Assembly (NCBI RefSeq): GCF_000346465.2
Contig: NC_034009.1
Location: forward strand, 29,756,131 to 29,820,130
Direction: 5' to 3'
Length of the DNA: 64,000 nucleotides
Source of the DNA: Prunus persica
Lineage: Eukaryota; Streptophyta; Magnoliopsida; Rosales; Rosaceae
The notes under the pieces were generated by a model. It was not told where the DNA came from, made no database searches, and saw only the letters and a program-made list of their open reading frames with translations. The translations under genes were made by a program, and so were the position numbers. Below, in pieces: positions 1 to 11,899 of the stretch (within the stretch, counting starts at the first letter, position 1; every line of letters begins with the position of its first letter).

Positions 1-1058
1 TATTAAAAATTTTCAAACATAAGTGGATAATAATGAGAAAATAGGTTATTGGCTCAATGTTATTAGCCTTCATGATTGGATCATTTGGCCTAGTGCACTC
101 AAATGTGGACTTCTGTTAAGTTTTTTTTTCTTGAAGTTGGATTTTTATTTTTTATTTTTTTCAGATTTGGGAATCAAAAGAAGGTAGGAGAATAGTTTTT
201 GACAAACCAAACTTTGAAGAGAGCCAGAAATCCAGCACCTTCTGTATCAAATAAAAACTACTGCTTGCCTGTGCACAATAGCTGCAACTATCAGTCCAAT
301 CATTCTCTCAATCAGAAAGATAAATTAAACAAGTTGAGCTTGAGGTACAAACAACAAATAAAACAAAGGGAAGCAGAAGAAAACAAGTTGGAACACAAAA
401 CAAACATTATGGTGGCTAATGGTGGCTACTGGGTTCATGTGCTTGTTGCATTGTTGCTAGTAGCAGGGGCAAGAAAGGACTGAAAGGGCAGCAATGTAGT
501 TTATCGGAGGAGGTGGTCCTGGACCTGGTGTGAGTACAGTTGGTGTGGCTTTACCTGTCCTTAACTGTTTCCAATGCAAGTCAGACTAGTCAGTCAAGCC
601 TCTCTTTCTTTGTCTACCCCACACACACACACACCCACCTTATTTTCTGCACAGCCCCCACTCCTCCTGCACTGCACATGATAAAGAAATCACACAAGGC
701 CTTGTCTCCTCTGTTTCTTCCACCATCAAATTATCGATCTTTATTTTCATCTATTGTCCATTTCTATCCCTCTCCAAAGTCACTTTTCACCTATTGTTGT
801 CTCCAACCCCCTTCTCTCTCAATTTCTTCTTGTTACAGGTAGGTAGGGGCTGCTCACCTTCTTTTTGTCAGGATTCGCTTGCCAGTCTCTAAAGTATGAC
901 AAAAGGTGTTGCAAGCAAACAATAAAAACACCCCCATATAACCACTAGAATAGAAGCAACACAATCAGATCTTTCTCCATCTTTTTAACTCTTCTCTCCA
1001 TTGAGTCCCATAGTCATACCAACCAATTAATTAACCTCTGTAGACTTCCACTCCTTTG

Positions 1059-1089
<31 letters not shown>

Positions 1090-1101
1090 TAAATTTCCCA
1101 G
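1..1101. other. Upstream spacer and 5' leader of the DUF617 gene
   Basis: No gene supported. An open stretch at 199-483 starts at TTG and has no recognisable domain. A TATA-like 'catataac' lies near 935-942, and the last 45 bases before the ATG are a CT-rich leader, so the promoter of the following gene probably sits here. Confidence 0.5.
1059..1086 (+). repeat. (CT)n tract in the 5' leader of the DUF617 gene
   Basis: About 14 CT dinucleotides end 15 bases before the ATG. Pyrimidine tracts in leaders recur in several genes of this window. Confidence 0.9.
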
Positions 1102-1899
1102 ATGAGGACAATTATGGCCAAGACCTCTCATGACTCTTCTTTCTCCTTCTCCAGGAGGTACTTCCACTGGAAAAAGAAAGTAGAGGATGATGAAGATGAT
1201 TACCACGAAATCTTAAACTTCAACTCATCATACTCACATTTCTCTGAGGAATCAGAGAAAGATGAACAGGAGCTTAGAATCCCAGTCTCAACAGACACTG
1301 CTTTGATCCCCGCAATAATACCACGCAAGAAACATTCTCTGATGTCAGTGTCCAAGATCCGGTCAGCTCTCACAGTGTTTGGTAAGAGGCGCTCTCGCTC
1401 TGGCCTCGGCACCAGAGTCATGGGTACTCTGTTCGGCTATCGTCGTGGACATGTTCATCTGGCATTTCAAGAAGAACCCAAGTTGAGCCCTGCCTTCCTG
1501 ATTGAGCTTGCAACACCCACAAGTGTTTTGGTTCGAGAAATGGCTTCTGGGTTGGTGAGGATTGCCTTGGAGTGCGAGAAGAAAACAGAGAAGAAAGGTT
1601 TGAAAATGCTAGAGGAGCCACTCTGGAGGACTTACTGCAATGGAAAGAAATGTGGGTTTGCTATGAAGCGTGACTGTGGACCTGGGGAGTGGAAGGTTTT
1701 GAAAGCTCTGGAGCCAATTTCAATGGGGGCTGGTGTTTTGCCAGGAAGCGAAGATGGAGTTGGAGCTGAGGGTGAGCTCATGTACATGAGAGCTAAGTTT
1801 GAGAGAGTTGTGGGGTCTAAGGACTCTGAGGCTTTCTACATGATGAACCCTGATGGTTCTGGAGGTCCTGAACTTAGTATTTATCTGCTTAGAGTCTAG
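1102..1899 (+). CDS. MIZU-KUSSEI 1-like protein (DUF617 family)
   Basis: Single-exon, 265-residue plant-specific protein. Residues 1-100 are a polar, low-complexity N-terminus with an acidic run near 28-35. From about residue 103 (GTRVMGTLFGYRRGHVHLAF) to the end it follows the DUF617 fold, including the block PLWRTYCNGKKCGFA and the closing GPELSIYLLRV. The founding member, Arabidopsis MIZ1, is needed for root hydrotropism and works at the ER membrane; most paralogues have no assigned role, so MIZ1 function should not be transferred. Lack of introns is typical of the family. An in-frame ATG at 1114 (MAKTSHDS) is an equally good start. No transmembrane segment or signal peptide is seen. Confidence 0.93.
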   Translation: MRTIMAKTSHDSSFSFSRRYFHWKKKVEDDEDDYHEILNFNSSYSHFSEESEKDEQELRIPVSTDTALIPAIIPRKKHSLMSVSKIRSALTVFGKRRSRSGLGTRVMGTLFGYRRGHVHLAFQEEPKLSPAFLIELATPTSVLVREMASGLVRIALECEKKTEKKGLKMLEEPLWRTYCNGKKCGFAMKRDCGPGEWKVLKALEPISMGAGVLPGSEDGVGAEGELMYMRAKFERVVGSKDSEAFYMMNPDGSGGPELSIYLLRV

Positions 1900-3572
1900 A
1901 AAGCTCATTGAGCCATAAAAATTTGGAGGTTTGGTTCTTTCTCCATGTATCTGTCTTTTTTGTTCATTTTGGAGCTAAGTAAGAATATGGGTTGATCATC
2001 CGTATCATGCTTCAGAATTTTAGGCATTTTGGGGGGGTGTTGGTTATGGGATAATAGCATACCACATAGGTAGGCAGTGTGGGGTATTTTTTATATGTAT
2101 GTATAGGTTCTCTTCTCTCTTCCTCTTTTCAGCTGGAATGTTGGAAACAAGATGCTTATTATGAGAAAGAAGGTCATGGTTTTGCCAATTTTAAAGTTCT
2201 GATTTTTCCCTTCTCCAAAACCCTAAATCGAATTTCGTATTCAAGTCTTAATGTCATTGTGATCGTTTTTGACGGCATACCATTCTGCATGTTTGATTTC
2301 TCTTAGCAGCACCATATCAGTTTTTCACTTTGGTTCCTTCCTAGTCATATATTATATTAGGAAGATAACTCTTACATTCTTGAGGAAATCTTTAAACTGA
2401 ACACTAATTATTTGTAATGTGGTTTAGAATTAAATCAGACTCTTGTTATTATCTATTTGGGTAGCTTTGATTGTGAAATGCAAAGTCAAATTCTATACTG
2501 ACATGCCCACAATATGAACCTTGTCCATATTGATAAGGAGATAGTCACGTCTATTCCTTTTTTAATCGATTATTAATTAGGTACTGATTAGGTTAACAAA
2601 CTCTGTCTTTGTGTCTCTCACACGCACACTCTCTCTCTAATCTGATTGGGAATTTAAAAGAAAAGGAAAAAGGTATTTTCAGAGGGGAAGACAAACCCAT
2701 TGGGATTCCCTAAGCTAGGTAGCCCGATAGGTCAGGGGTTGTTTGGTTGATTGAAACTAAATTATTTTCATAAGATTCTGGCCTATTGTTTGTCTCACGC
2801 TGAAAAATGTCACTTCTGTCTTCCACTTTATTGCCATCCTGTTCCTGTTCCTGCCTGCCTACTGAGCTCATGACTTGTGAAGCAGCCTAAAGCTCTCAGA
2901 GAGTTCATAACTTGTGAAGCAAATCATTCACTCATCACGCATTGTCATATCTACAAGCTCTTTCATGGAAGAGGAATTTCAAGTTTCACCCTTTGATCCA
3001 TTACCAATTGGAAAAGGCTTTCCATTTGAGACTAAAAAACAGACCCCAGTTTCCAATACCCTGTGGCTGCTTCCTTCCTTCCTCAAAGCCAAACCAGATA
3101 AACAATACAACATATATAGCAAATCTTGTTTGGTTTCTAGCTTTTGTTCTTACCCGTGGCATATGCATTTGTTTATTCTTTTATTTTTTTTTAAATTCTA
3201 ATGGGTTTGTCCGAATTTATAATCTTTTAAATAGCAACAAGGAAATGTCGGAACTTGAGTTGTTCAAAACAGACCTTAGGTTTGTTCCATTTTAGCAATA
3301 AAAAACCAATCTCCATCCTATGTGGGCTTTTTAAGCTCTTACAAATAAATTTCAATCCATTCACATCACACATGGACTGACCCAACATTATATTTATACT
3401 GGTTGGTTTTGGGCTTAGAATAATGGACCAAGCCAAGCTGTCCCTTTGTTAAACCGATGACATACATGAAATCCAACCCATTTCTATTTTGGGTTGGGTC
3501 AAATAAATCAGATACATTATACAGGACCAATACAATGATCAAGTTTAGCCAGAATGAAATGAGAATGGAGCC

Positions 3573-3700
3573 ATTCTACAATGAGAGCTTTTAGACGAGA
3601 CCCTAACTCTTAATCATTAGATCAAGTTAATTAATTTGATTCAATAATTAAAATATAATGTCTCATCGAAGCATCTTAAATAAGACCCTCAATGTAGAAT
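3573..3700. mobile_element. Possible small MITE remnant
   Basis: The ends ATTCTACAATGAGAG (3573) and the reverse complement of CCCTCAATGTAGAAT (ending 3700) form imperfect inverted repeats of about 15 bp around a 128-bp AT-rich segment. No clear target duplication was found, so the superfamily is unknown. Confidence 0.35.
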
Positions 3701-5832
3701 TCTACGAGGAGGATGATCCAATCCAATGACCAACTCTAGCCACAGGCAACAAGCAAAACCCTATCCCACCAGCTCATTAAAGTAAAATAAAAATGTTTAC
3801 CATTTGCCTTTTGTTTTGGAAATTGGCAAATGGAAACAGCTGCATGCCATTTTGCCCTTTTTATTTAAATATATAATAACCAACTCTGTACCTACCTCAT
3901 TCCTCATTTGCTCTCGGTTCATGAGATTAGCAGCAGCTGGCTCTCTCCTATATACTCCAAAAGAATGGGTCAAAACTCCAAGACCACCTATTCAGCTTGT
4001 ATTTAAATGATAAGTAAACAATGAGATTGGCGCAAACATTTCAAACTTTGATAATCTGTAAGTAAACGACATATAATTAATTAAGTCTATCTTAAACAAA
4101 AACAAAAATATGGTCATGGACTTTAACCGTGTACGTGTTTAATATTATTCTTCGGCTCAAATCCAATTCACATGTAATTCAACTCTTTGTGTCAAATATG
4201 TAGAATATTATAGAAAATATATACATAGTTTTCGTTGATGAATCTCTCAAATAAGTTTATTTTAGGGACATTCTTAGAGGGCCCACTTCGCATTGTATTT
4301 TACTAATCAAAACCGTCTATTTTGTAGATATTCATTCAAAAATCATCTCTACAAAAAATCACTTAAATATGATATCATTTTATCACTCAATTGAATTATT
4401 GAAATTTTATTACTTTCTTGAAACACCGTGTTCATTAATTTTGTATAACACAATTGGATGTCGAAATGATTTCTAATTTGTCTAATTTTTTGTAAAAATA
4501 ATTTATAAATATAAACTTAAAAAATAAATAATTTAAATCATTGAAAAACAATTCATAAAAAAGCTTAAAAGATGTCTTTCAATTAAAATTATTTAAAAAA
4601 TCCCTTAGAAGAAGATTGATATATCATATAATTGTTGATACGTCGACATATCTCCTGTCGTTCCATATGTAGACTTTCCATGGTGCCCCCGAGATGATGA
4701 TAAACTTTATAAAATAATAAAAAAAAAATGGAAATGATGTATGCATTCAGACTCTGAGATATCAAAAGTCGTGGCACATGCAGATGCAGTTTGTATAAAA
4801 TAATTGATGATAAATAAAAGAATTGTTCTCTAAATTTCACATAATTGCTTTAATTAAGTTGAGCTTAGCGTTTGCGGTGCAGTGCAAATTGCAATGCATG
4901 AATGATAATTATTTTTTCATGGAAAGAAAGGCCATGTCCTCAAAAGTCAAAACGTGTCGTTTCATCATACGCGAAAAAGGCAAATTTAAAAACTTGTTCT
5001 CTATTCCTATTTTTACGGTCCATGAAACATGTCCTTTGATTTATTTCTACAATCTTCATGATTATTATGAGTGTGAATGTCGAGGGATTTGAGGGCCTGT
5101 TCATTGTCAACTCTATAACCTCGTGGTTTGATTGAGAATTAACAAGAAAAACAACACCGTACAACAAACCCCACGTGAGCTGGGGAGTTTAGTCCGGAGG
5201 AGCCAAATCCCAATTGCATTGCCCATCAAGAAACCAAGAAGACCATGAAAACCGTCAATGACAATTGTTTGCTGGAGTTGTTAGGTATGGTTTCCAGATT
5301 TGTAGTTCTTGAGATTCGAGACTGCACGCCTTTCCAAACTCATTTTGCCAATCACAAGTTAAGGTTGTAATGAATGGTGTCCAAAACTGAGACTACATAT
5401 AATGCTAGCTAAAAATTCTTTGGAGGTTCAAACACTGGAATTTTCTATCTATTATTCCGACTTTTAAATATACGTTGTTTGCAAGTGATCTCACGTATTC
5501 GAAATTTCCCCAATTAATAGCTATAACTAATATTTGGCAGGCCAATGAAAATGTTTGGATACATCTAAGAAAAAGGTCTTTAAATATCCATTTTATGTTC
5601 ATCAAAGCCTGCGCGGGTTGGTGTTCGACATATCGAAATTAGGCACATTGGTAACACCCTTTAAGGCATGAATTAATGAGAATGAGTGAAAAGTATGTTA
5701 CTTTTCCCCCAATATCAAATTTTTCTGCACTGCAATAATGCACAAGTCATGACATGCCGTACAAGTATTGGTTTTTATCTTCCTTTTGATCAAAGATAGC
5801 CCTCCTCGAATTCCAATTGTTTAATACACATG

Positions 5833-5870
5833 ATGTGTGTGTGTGTGTGATCATGATCATGATCATGATG
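5833..5870. repeat. Compound microsatellite (TG)n-(ATCATG)n
   Basis: A TG run is followed by three ATCATG units. These are simple-sequence repeats with no sign of function. Confidence 0.85.
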
Positions 5871-6798
5871 GACCTCATGATCAAGGTGACAAATATGGGC
5901 TGCTTTAAAATATTCCTCCTAATTTAACTTATCAATTATTGTGAATTAAATACTTTATTTCAACATTTTTCCCATTTTGAAGCTCCTTTTTCTTTAATGA
6001 GAGCTTGTTAGTAGATTGGGTTGGTACGTATTTTTAGTAAACCTAACAATTTTTAATGCAAATTAAATGAGCAAATCAAAGTTTATGCCACTCTCTTCTC
6101 TTCTGTAAGTTCTGTTTCAGAGCTTCATCAAAACTTGAGAAAATGGCACCAGAAAAAATATGTGAAGAAACCAACCAAACCAAAGCGCTCTGTTCAATGG
6201 TGGAAGGCTAAAAAAAAGAAAAGTGGTGGACCAAAGCCAGCAAAAGTCTAGCCTTGACTAAAAGGCAACTGGAATGAATGGATTTTGGGCAACCATTTTG
6301 TAAGCCATTATTCTCTCTCAATCAACCAAAAGCATGGCAATTGGTAAGTATATCCAAATGCTGACACATCATGCAAAGTCAAAAACCAGAGTGTCCAATT
6401 CAAATGGTTAAACCTACTCTCTCAAAACTTGTTCCACCTAGAATGTAAATACAGAAACAGATCGTATTGAAACAAACAACCACAAATTGATCATCAAAAG
6501 TCTGATATTAATTTGAAAGGTATTACACTTCTTTCACATTGAATAGAACATTTCAACAAATAAAAGTTTTCTATACAGTATAATTGGGAATTATCACAAA
6601 TCCAAGAAAAGAAAAAAGAAAAAAGAATCATATCTCCTACTGATCTGATCCCATTCAGATTCACATCCGATTCAAAAAAGCTTTGCAACCCTTTAATGAA
6701 TACAAATCTAAGAAAGAAAAGAAAAGAAAAAACTACAAAACAGAGGAGGAGGAAGAAGAACAAGTGTAGAAGAACTAAGATGAAGCACTCTGTGTGAC

Positions 6799-7107
6799 TT
6801 AATCATGAGGTGTAGAATCCACCACTGAGTTGTGCCTCTTGGAAGGACCAGAAGGAGGGATAGGGGTCCCTTTGGGGAAGAAGCTGAATACCTGGCCTCT
6901 GTATTGAAACCCTGTCCGGTGTGTTCTCGGATTGAGCGTTTTCGTATGCTCCAGATTCAGCAAAACCTTATGGTCCGCCAGAATCACCGTCTTCCCTAGC
7001 CTCGCACCGGAGCAGGACCCAATGAGAAGAAGAATGAGAGAAACAACAAACATGGTAGTTTTGCACGAACAAGAAAGGTGTTTAGATTTGGGAGAGGAAG
7101 AAGCCAT
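6799..7107 (-). CDS. IDA-like (IDL) secreted peptide precursor
   Basis: Intronless precursor of 102 residues. A basic N-terminus and hydrophobic core (about 19-30, MFVVSLILLLIG) form a signal peptide with a likely cut near SCSGA. Residues 82-93 read PIPPSGPSKRHN, the IDA/IDL PIP motif, preceded by FFPKG as in the extended EPIP region. Mature IDA-type peptides (proline-hydroxylated, ending in Asn) act outside the cell on the HAESA/HSL2 receptor kinases to trigger organ abscission and lateral-root emergence. Here nine residues (SVVDSTPHD) follow the Asn, so a C-terminal cut would be needed; some IDL proteins, unlike IDA itself, have such tails. A TATA box lies about 130 bp upstream. Family assignment is firm; which IDL paralogue it is cannot be said. 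Confidence 0.9.
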   Translation of the reverse strand: MASSSPKSKHLSCSCKTTMFVVSLILLLIGSCSGARLGKTVILADHKVLLNLEHTKTLNPRTHRTGFQYRGQVFSFFPKGTPIPPSGPSKRHNSVVDSTPHD

Positions 7108-7234
7108 TGCAGAGTTTGCAGTGTGTGGAATGTTTTGTGAGATATGCAGGGTTTAAGGAATGAGAAATTTGAGGACTTTTAAGAAGAAGAAAAAATTAAT
7201 TCACTGAGGGAAAGAGAAGGGGGTTGGTTTTATT

Positions 7235-7242
7235 TTTATATA
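7235..7242 (-). promoter_or_regulatory. TATA box of the IDA-like gene
   Basis: On the minus strand the bases read TATATAAA, about 130 bp upstream of the ATG at 7107. That position suits a leader of roughly 100 nt. Confidence 0.6.
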
Positions 7243-10238
7243 CATGTGCATGGGGAAACAGGAAAAAGTTTGGCATTTGGCATTGTAAAGGGAAGGAAAG
7301 AGAAGGAGAAGTGAGCTGCACGCCAATGACTAATGGGAATTTTGAATGTCAACGGTTTTGAAAATATATATTGGTACAAAAGTATTATATTTGGTGCCGG
7401 CTTAAGACTTGGCCTTGGCCTCCAGTTATTCTTTATTTCAGGTCAAATTGAGTGTGAGATTTTTCTAGGAAACTATGTCACTCTGCGGGGTGGAAAGAAT
7501 TTTTGGGGGAAGGCAGGCAGTTTGTGTGTTGCAACTTCTCAGCTCTCAACCAGATAATTGCAGTTTTGGGATGCTTGGAATAATGGAATTCCTTGCCATT
7601 TTTCTAATTTTTTGGCGACAGGAAGTAATCTCTGTCATACAAAGTAAGACAAATATTCAATTATGCTCAGATATGCTTAGATTTTTATTCTTCTCTAATA
7701 TAGAGATATTTATAAGAAGTACAACTCTAATTAAAATATGAAATAAATCTAAATTAAAATAGAAAATAAATTCTAACTAAGTAAGGAATCAAAATCCCTA
7801 ACTAAAGATGGACTCGCCAACAATCTTGTCTCACACACAGCAACAATGAGACTTGAAAGACGGCAAGTATACCAATCAAAGTGGCCCTGTAATTAATCAC
7901 TTGATCACATTTTCAACAGCAACTAATTAAAGTGGTTAATGAAGAATTAATGAAACAACCATGTACTAAATCCAGAGGTGACACAGAGGCATCTCTGAAA
8001 TTAGGTGCCTTGTGTTTGCGTATCCTATATATATACATATATACAATCCATCATTTAAGCATCATTTAATTTTGTTTTGTTTTTAGACGGATGAGTCATG
8101 AGGATGAGGGATGATGCTGATGATCTTTTGCGTGCGAAGGTCTGTTAAGAAAACAAGGCTTCTTCAAAAGGGGTCCACTGATTTTAACTTTCATTCAATT
8201 GACACTGATGCAAACCTGTTTTTGGTATATGATCATCTCTCAGTTACAAAAGAAGAAAATTATATATAATTTTTTATGTTCTTATTTTTCACAATCTATT
8301 CAATCAATCAATCACGCATGCATTTTAAAACTACACTCAAATTTCAATGCTGTTCTAATCAATCAAATAATACCCAGAAAATGCTCATTTCTAAATACCA
8401 AGCTAATACACCTTAATTGACCAAAATATAAATATTAATAATATAACCGAAAGAAGTTCATATTACGTAAATCTCTTAAATTTTCAATATGAGGCAACTC
8501 TTCGCTTCACACGCGAGGTGAGTTAAGTATTTTTAAGCAATAATACAAGACTACGTAGACTAGTACGAGTATGAGATGGGAGTCAGAGGTAAACGGGTCA
8601 AAATCAAGACTTGGAAGGGAGGAGTCTGGGTCTTGAACGTGTGGCAAATTGCCAGCAGGGTTGGTAAGCAATTTAAGATGAATTAAATTATTTCATGTCA
8701 AACGTCAATGTGATGCTCATGTTGCTGCATTGCTTAAAGCCAGCCATTAACAATTAAGCCAGTGTTTAGCCACCGCATTTGGATTAACTTTAGATTAAGT
8801 TTTAATTAATCCAAAACCAAAGAAAAATTAGACAAATGGAAAACAGTGTAAGATAGATATATACCTTACCTCTTGAGACCGACATCCGGAGAGGAGGCAG
8901 CTACACGCAAATGCAGGCCAAAACCGGAGATTGTGGCAGCTGGGTTTGTTTTTTGTTGACAATAAAACCCTAATAATATATATCATCAGAATGGTCAAAA
9001 ATGAACATGCGTAAAATTTGGTGCAAATTAAGTGTCAAGTCTCAAGTCATGGCATATTCAGACTGCCGGGTTTACTTAAGACTTGGATTTTATTTGGGAC
9101 CAGTTTTGCATGATGCAAATGAGGTGTGAAAAATACCATGGCAGCTGATGGCTCTCCCTATGTGACATTCTGTCACACCAATTACCATGAATTGGTTGTG
9201 CGCATAGTGACTGGAGATTGTAAGAAAACCAACCCTCATCAATGTGGCTCATTGCTCCCTAATGAATCGTATATTTTAGCCACTGTGTTGTGCTTGTTGT
9301 GCTATTAATTAATTAGCATGTATATATATATATATTCATACAGAAATTCTCATATGCAGCTGTCCAGATATTATTATCGTGCGGACGTCATGTATATTCT
9401 ATTATCCCTCCTTACTTTCGCCCCTATTTACAATTGTATCCGTACAATAATAACGTGTGGACATCCGGATGAGATATAAATATATATATATGCTGGAAAA
9501 AGAAAAACCAAAAGGGTTCATTGCAAATTGGGTTCTGCTTTTGGTAATTGAGAAAAGTTTCATTTTTCTCTGGGATAATCGAAAAAGGCAGCTGCCCACT
9601 ATTATATTTTTGGGGTTTTTTACTCTTTTTTTTTTTACTTTTCCATTTGGATAGCAACAGACTAACAATATGTAGAATGCTAGCAAGTAGCTAAAAGTAG
9701 GTACCTCGATTCATTTATTGTATTAACGTTGCTAGTCAATTATGGCTACAGACCTCAAATCCGCATGTTTTCAAAATTTTGGTAACTGAGAGCAACACCA
9801 CCAGTGGTGATGGGCGTGATGAGTTTGTGAAGAGACTTTGGCTTTCATTTCTTTCTTTTCCTCTTTCCACTTTGAAATGGACATTGGGATTTTGATGAAT
9901 GTGATGTTCTTTCAATCAAAACTTCAGTATAAACAGCATGTAAGCTGCACCAAAAAGAGAAAAAAGAGCATTTTCTCATAATCCATTTGCAATTCCCAGC
10001 TCAAAATAGAACGTGATTTGGTAACCTTGGGAAGTTTTAACCATTTCCTATCTCAGTAAAGTTTTAAACTTCACTGAGTTTCTGGTATTTTACTGGTCTA
10101 ACCAAATGGCTTATGGTGGAGAGGAGATATTGGGTTTGCATTGCTGTTTAGAGTGTGACACAGCCTCAAACGCTCAGTTTTTGCTGAATAAATTCCCATC
10201 AGTCACGAACTTGGACTGGAACTTTGGCAAAAATCAAG

Positions 10239-10412
10239 CCAAGAAAAACCCATTAGCAAAGTTGGGCTCATTGGCAAACCACAACAAGCCCCAGCCAAGA
10301 AAAGCCCATTATTAAAGTTGGGCTTATTGGCAAACCACAACAACCCCCCGCCAAGAAAAGCCCATTGTCAAAGTTGGGTTCATTGGCAAACCACAACAGC
10401 CCCAGCCAAAGA
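10239..10412. repeat. Three-copy 56-bp tandem repeat
   Basis: Units starting at 10239, 10295 and 10351 begin with CCAAGAAAA and share AAGTTGGG and CATTGGCAAACCACAACA-type blocks. A partial fourth unit starts near 10406. A 56-bp period is not a multiple of three, so this is not a coding repeat. Confidence 0.85.
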
Positions 10413-10699
10413 CCATTACAAATAAACCATGGGAATTTTTGTTCGGTTGCCAAACCACGGTAATCTGTTTGCCTTCCCCAAATATAGGCCAGTATTATGA
10501 TGACAATGACAATCCAGAGTCATACTTGATACTACACCAAACAACTCAAGTTGCCCCACAAAAAAAAATAAAAAATAAAAAATTGTACAAACTCAAGCAA
10601 TTAGTCACTGCATTTATGTTAGGTTAATGGAGAGGCTTTCGTTTGATTTGATATGTGTTAAATTGTGATTCACAGGAAGGATGAGTATCTCCTTATCGG

Positions 10700-10748
10700 T
10701 AAGGAAGTAAGTAGTATCATTTCTAATAGGAAAATACTTACTTCCTTA
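10700..10748. repeat. Perfect 14-bp inverted repeat
   Basis: TAAGGAAGTAAGTA at 10700-10713 is exactly complementary to TACTTACTTCCTTA at 10735-10748, with a 21-base loop. A diverged direct copy of the surrounding 80 bp occurs about 190 bp downstream. Confidence 0.7.
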
Positions 10749-11899
10749 CTAGATAAGTAGAAGATCCTACATTCCTACCAATAGCAATGTGACATGTGTG
10801 CAGAAGTTTTTCTTTTTGTGTTTTTGATGAATTATTTTTGTATATGTGTCAAACTATAATTAGTAAAAAGGAGGAGTATCTCCTTACTTGTAATGAGGCA
10901 AATAATATCATTTCTAATATGAAAATCTGCCTTATTTTGGGATTTCTAAGATAATAATAAGGGATCAAATGTACATCGAAATTGGCTTTAATAAACCCAA
11001 TAACAAATTTTTTTATAACAAAAAGTCTTAACATTTCCTTTTCCCTCACATATATATATATATATATATATATATGCACCGACAAGACTGGAAGATTTGA
11101 CTTGAACTTTCCAGTCACATCTTGAACATGTTGAAACTTGATATTATGTAAGATCCTAAGGTTCTAGAACTAGAACAAAGAGATCCTCCATATTGTTGGG
11201 CTGAGGGTTAACATTTAATTGTCTGTTGTATTTATGGAACCAACCTAATCATCTTCTGAAAGCACAAGGTCTGCAAAACAAAAGCACAACTGTGCAGCAC
11301 AGGCTACAAAGTCTAGCCCTGCCATGCCACCAAAGTACAGGCCATGCAGGAGAGGAGGCTATACTGCTAGAGGCTACAACTCTAAATATTTGTGTAGTTC
11401 ACTTTCAATGTATTAAAGTCATAACATTATTGGCATCTTTGCCTCCTTTAAAAAACAAAAAAGAACAATGAAAGGATCACACTTACCCATATTCCATTCA
11501 AGTCTTTTCCCACTGCTGGCAAAAATTCCCAGCATTTAAAGTTTGGTTAGGTTGCTCTGTTTAGCAAGAAACCAAAATGAATTCTGCTAGCTGTGTATTG
11601 GTTAGCAACTGGGCCAATCATATCTTCTTGTTTGATATGGTATAATTGTTATCGAAGTCACATGTACGGCAGAGCTATGGCCCAAAAAATTTGCCAATAG
11701 TTCCACTCAAACCAGAGTTAAAACATATCAGCAATTTCTGATGAAACAGAAATATATAAACTAGGCTGTCTGTGAGACCAGAAGTGAAGCTATATATTGA
11801 GTTCATGTTAAGAGACAAAAGCAAGAGTTACAAACAAGCAATAAAAATCAAGTTACAAGTGCTTCGAGAGGGGTTTATATTCTAGAGTAGTAAAAGGAC

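Larger units (their letters stand above)
1900..6798. other. 4.9-kb intergenic spacer
   Basis: AT-rich, with no coding region I can support. It holds a short inverted-repeat element (3573-3700) and a compound TG/ATCATG microsatellite near 5833-5870. About 2014-2306 is probably 3'UTR and flank of the DUF617 gene. The open frames here are short and lack family motifs. Confidence 0.6.
7243..11899. other. 4.7-kb intergenic spacer
   Basis: No gene supported. It contains a 56-bp tandem repeat (10239-10412), a perfect 14-bp inverted repeat (10700-10748) inside a diverged 190-bp duplication, and TA runs near 9320 and 11049. The small open frames have no family motif. About 11760-11899 is probably 3'UTR of the LRR gene. 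Confidence 0.6.

Noticed and set aside
540..842. 100-codon open frame near the left edge
   Set aside because: Starts at a non-ATG codon, low-complexity Ser/Pro composition, no domain. Likely promoter DNA of the DUF617 gene.
9126..9308. 60-codon frame with several cysteines, possible small secreted peptide
   Set aside because: No ATG at the frame start, no signal peptide near an ATG, and no known cysteine pattern.
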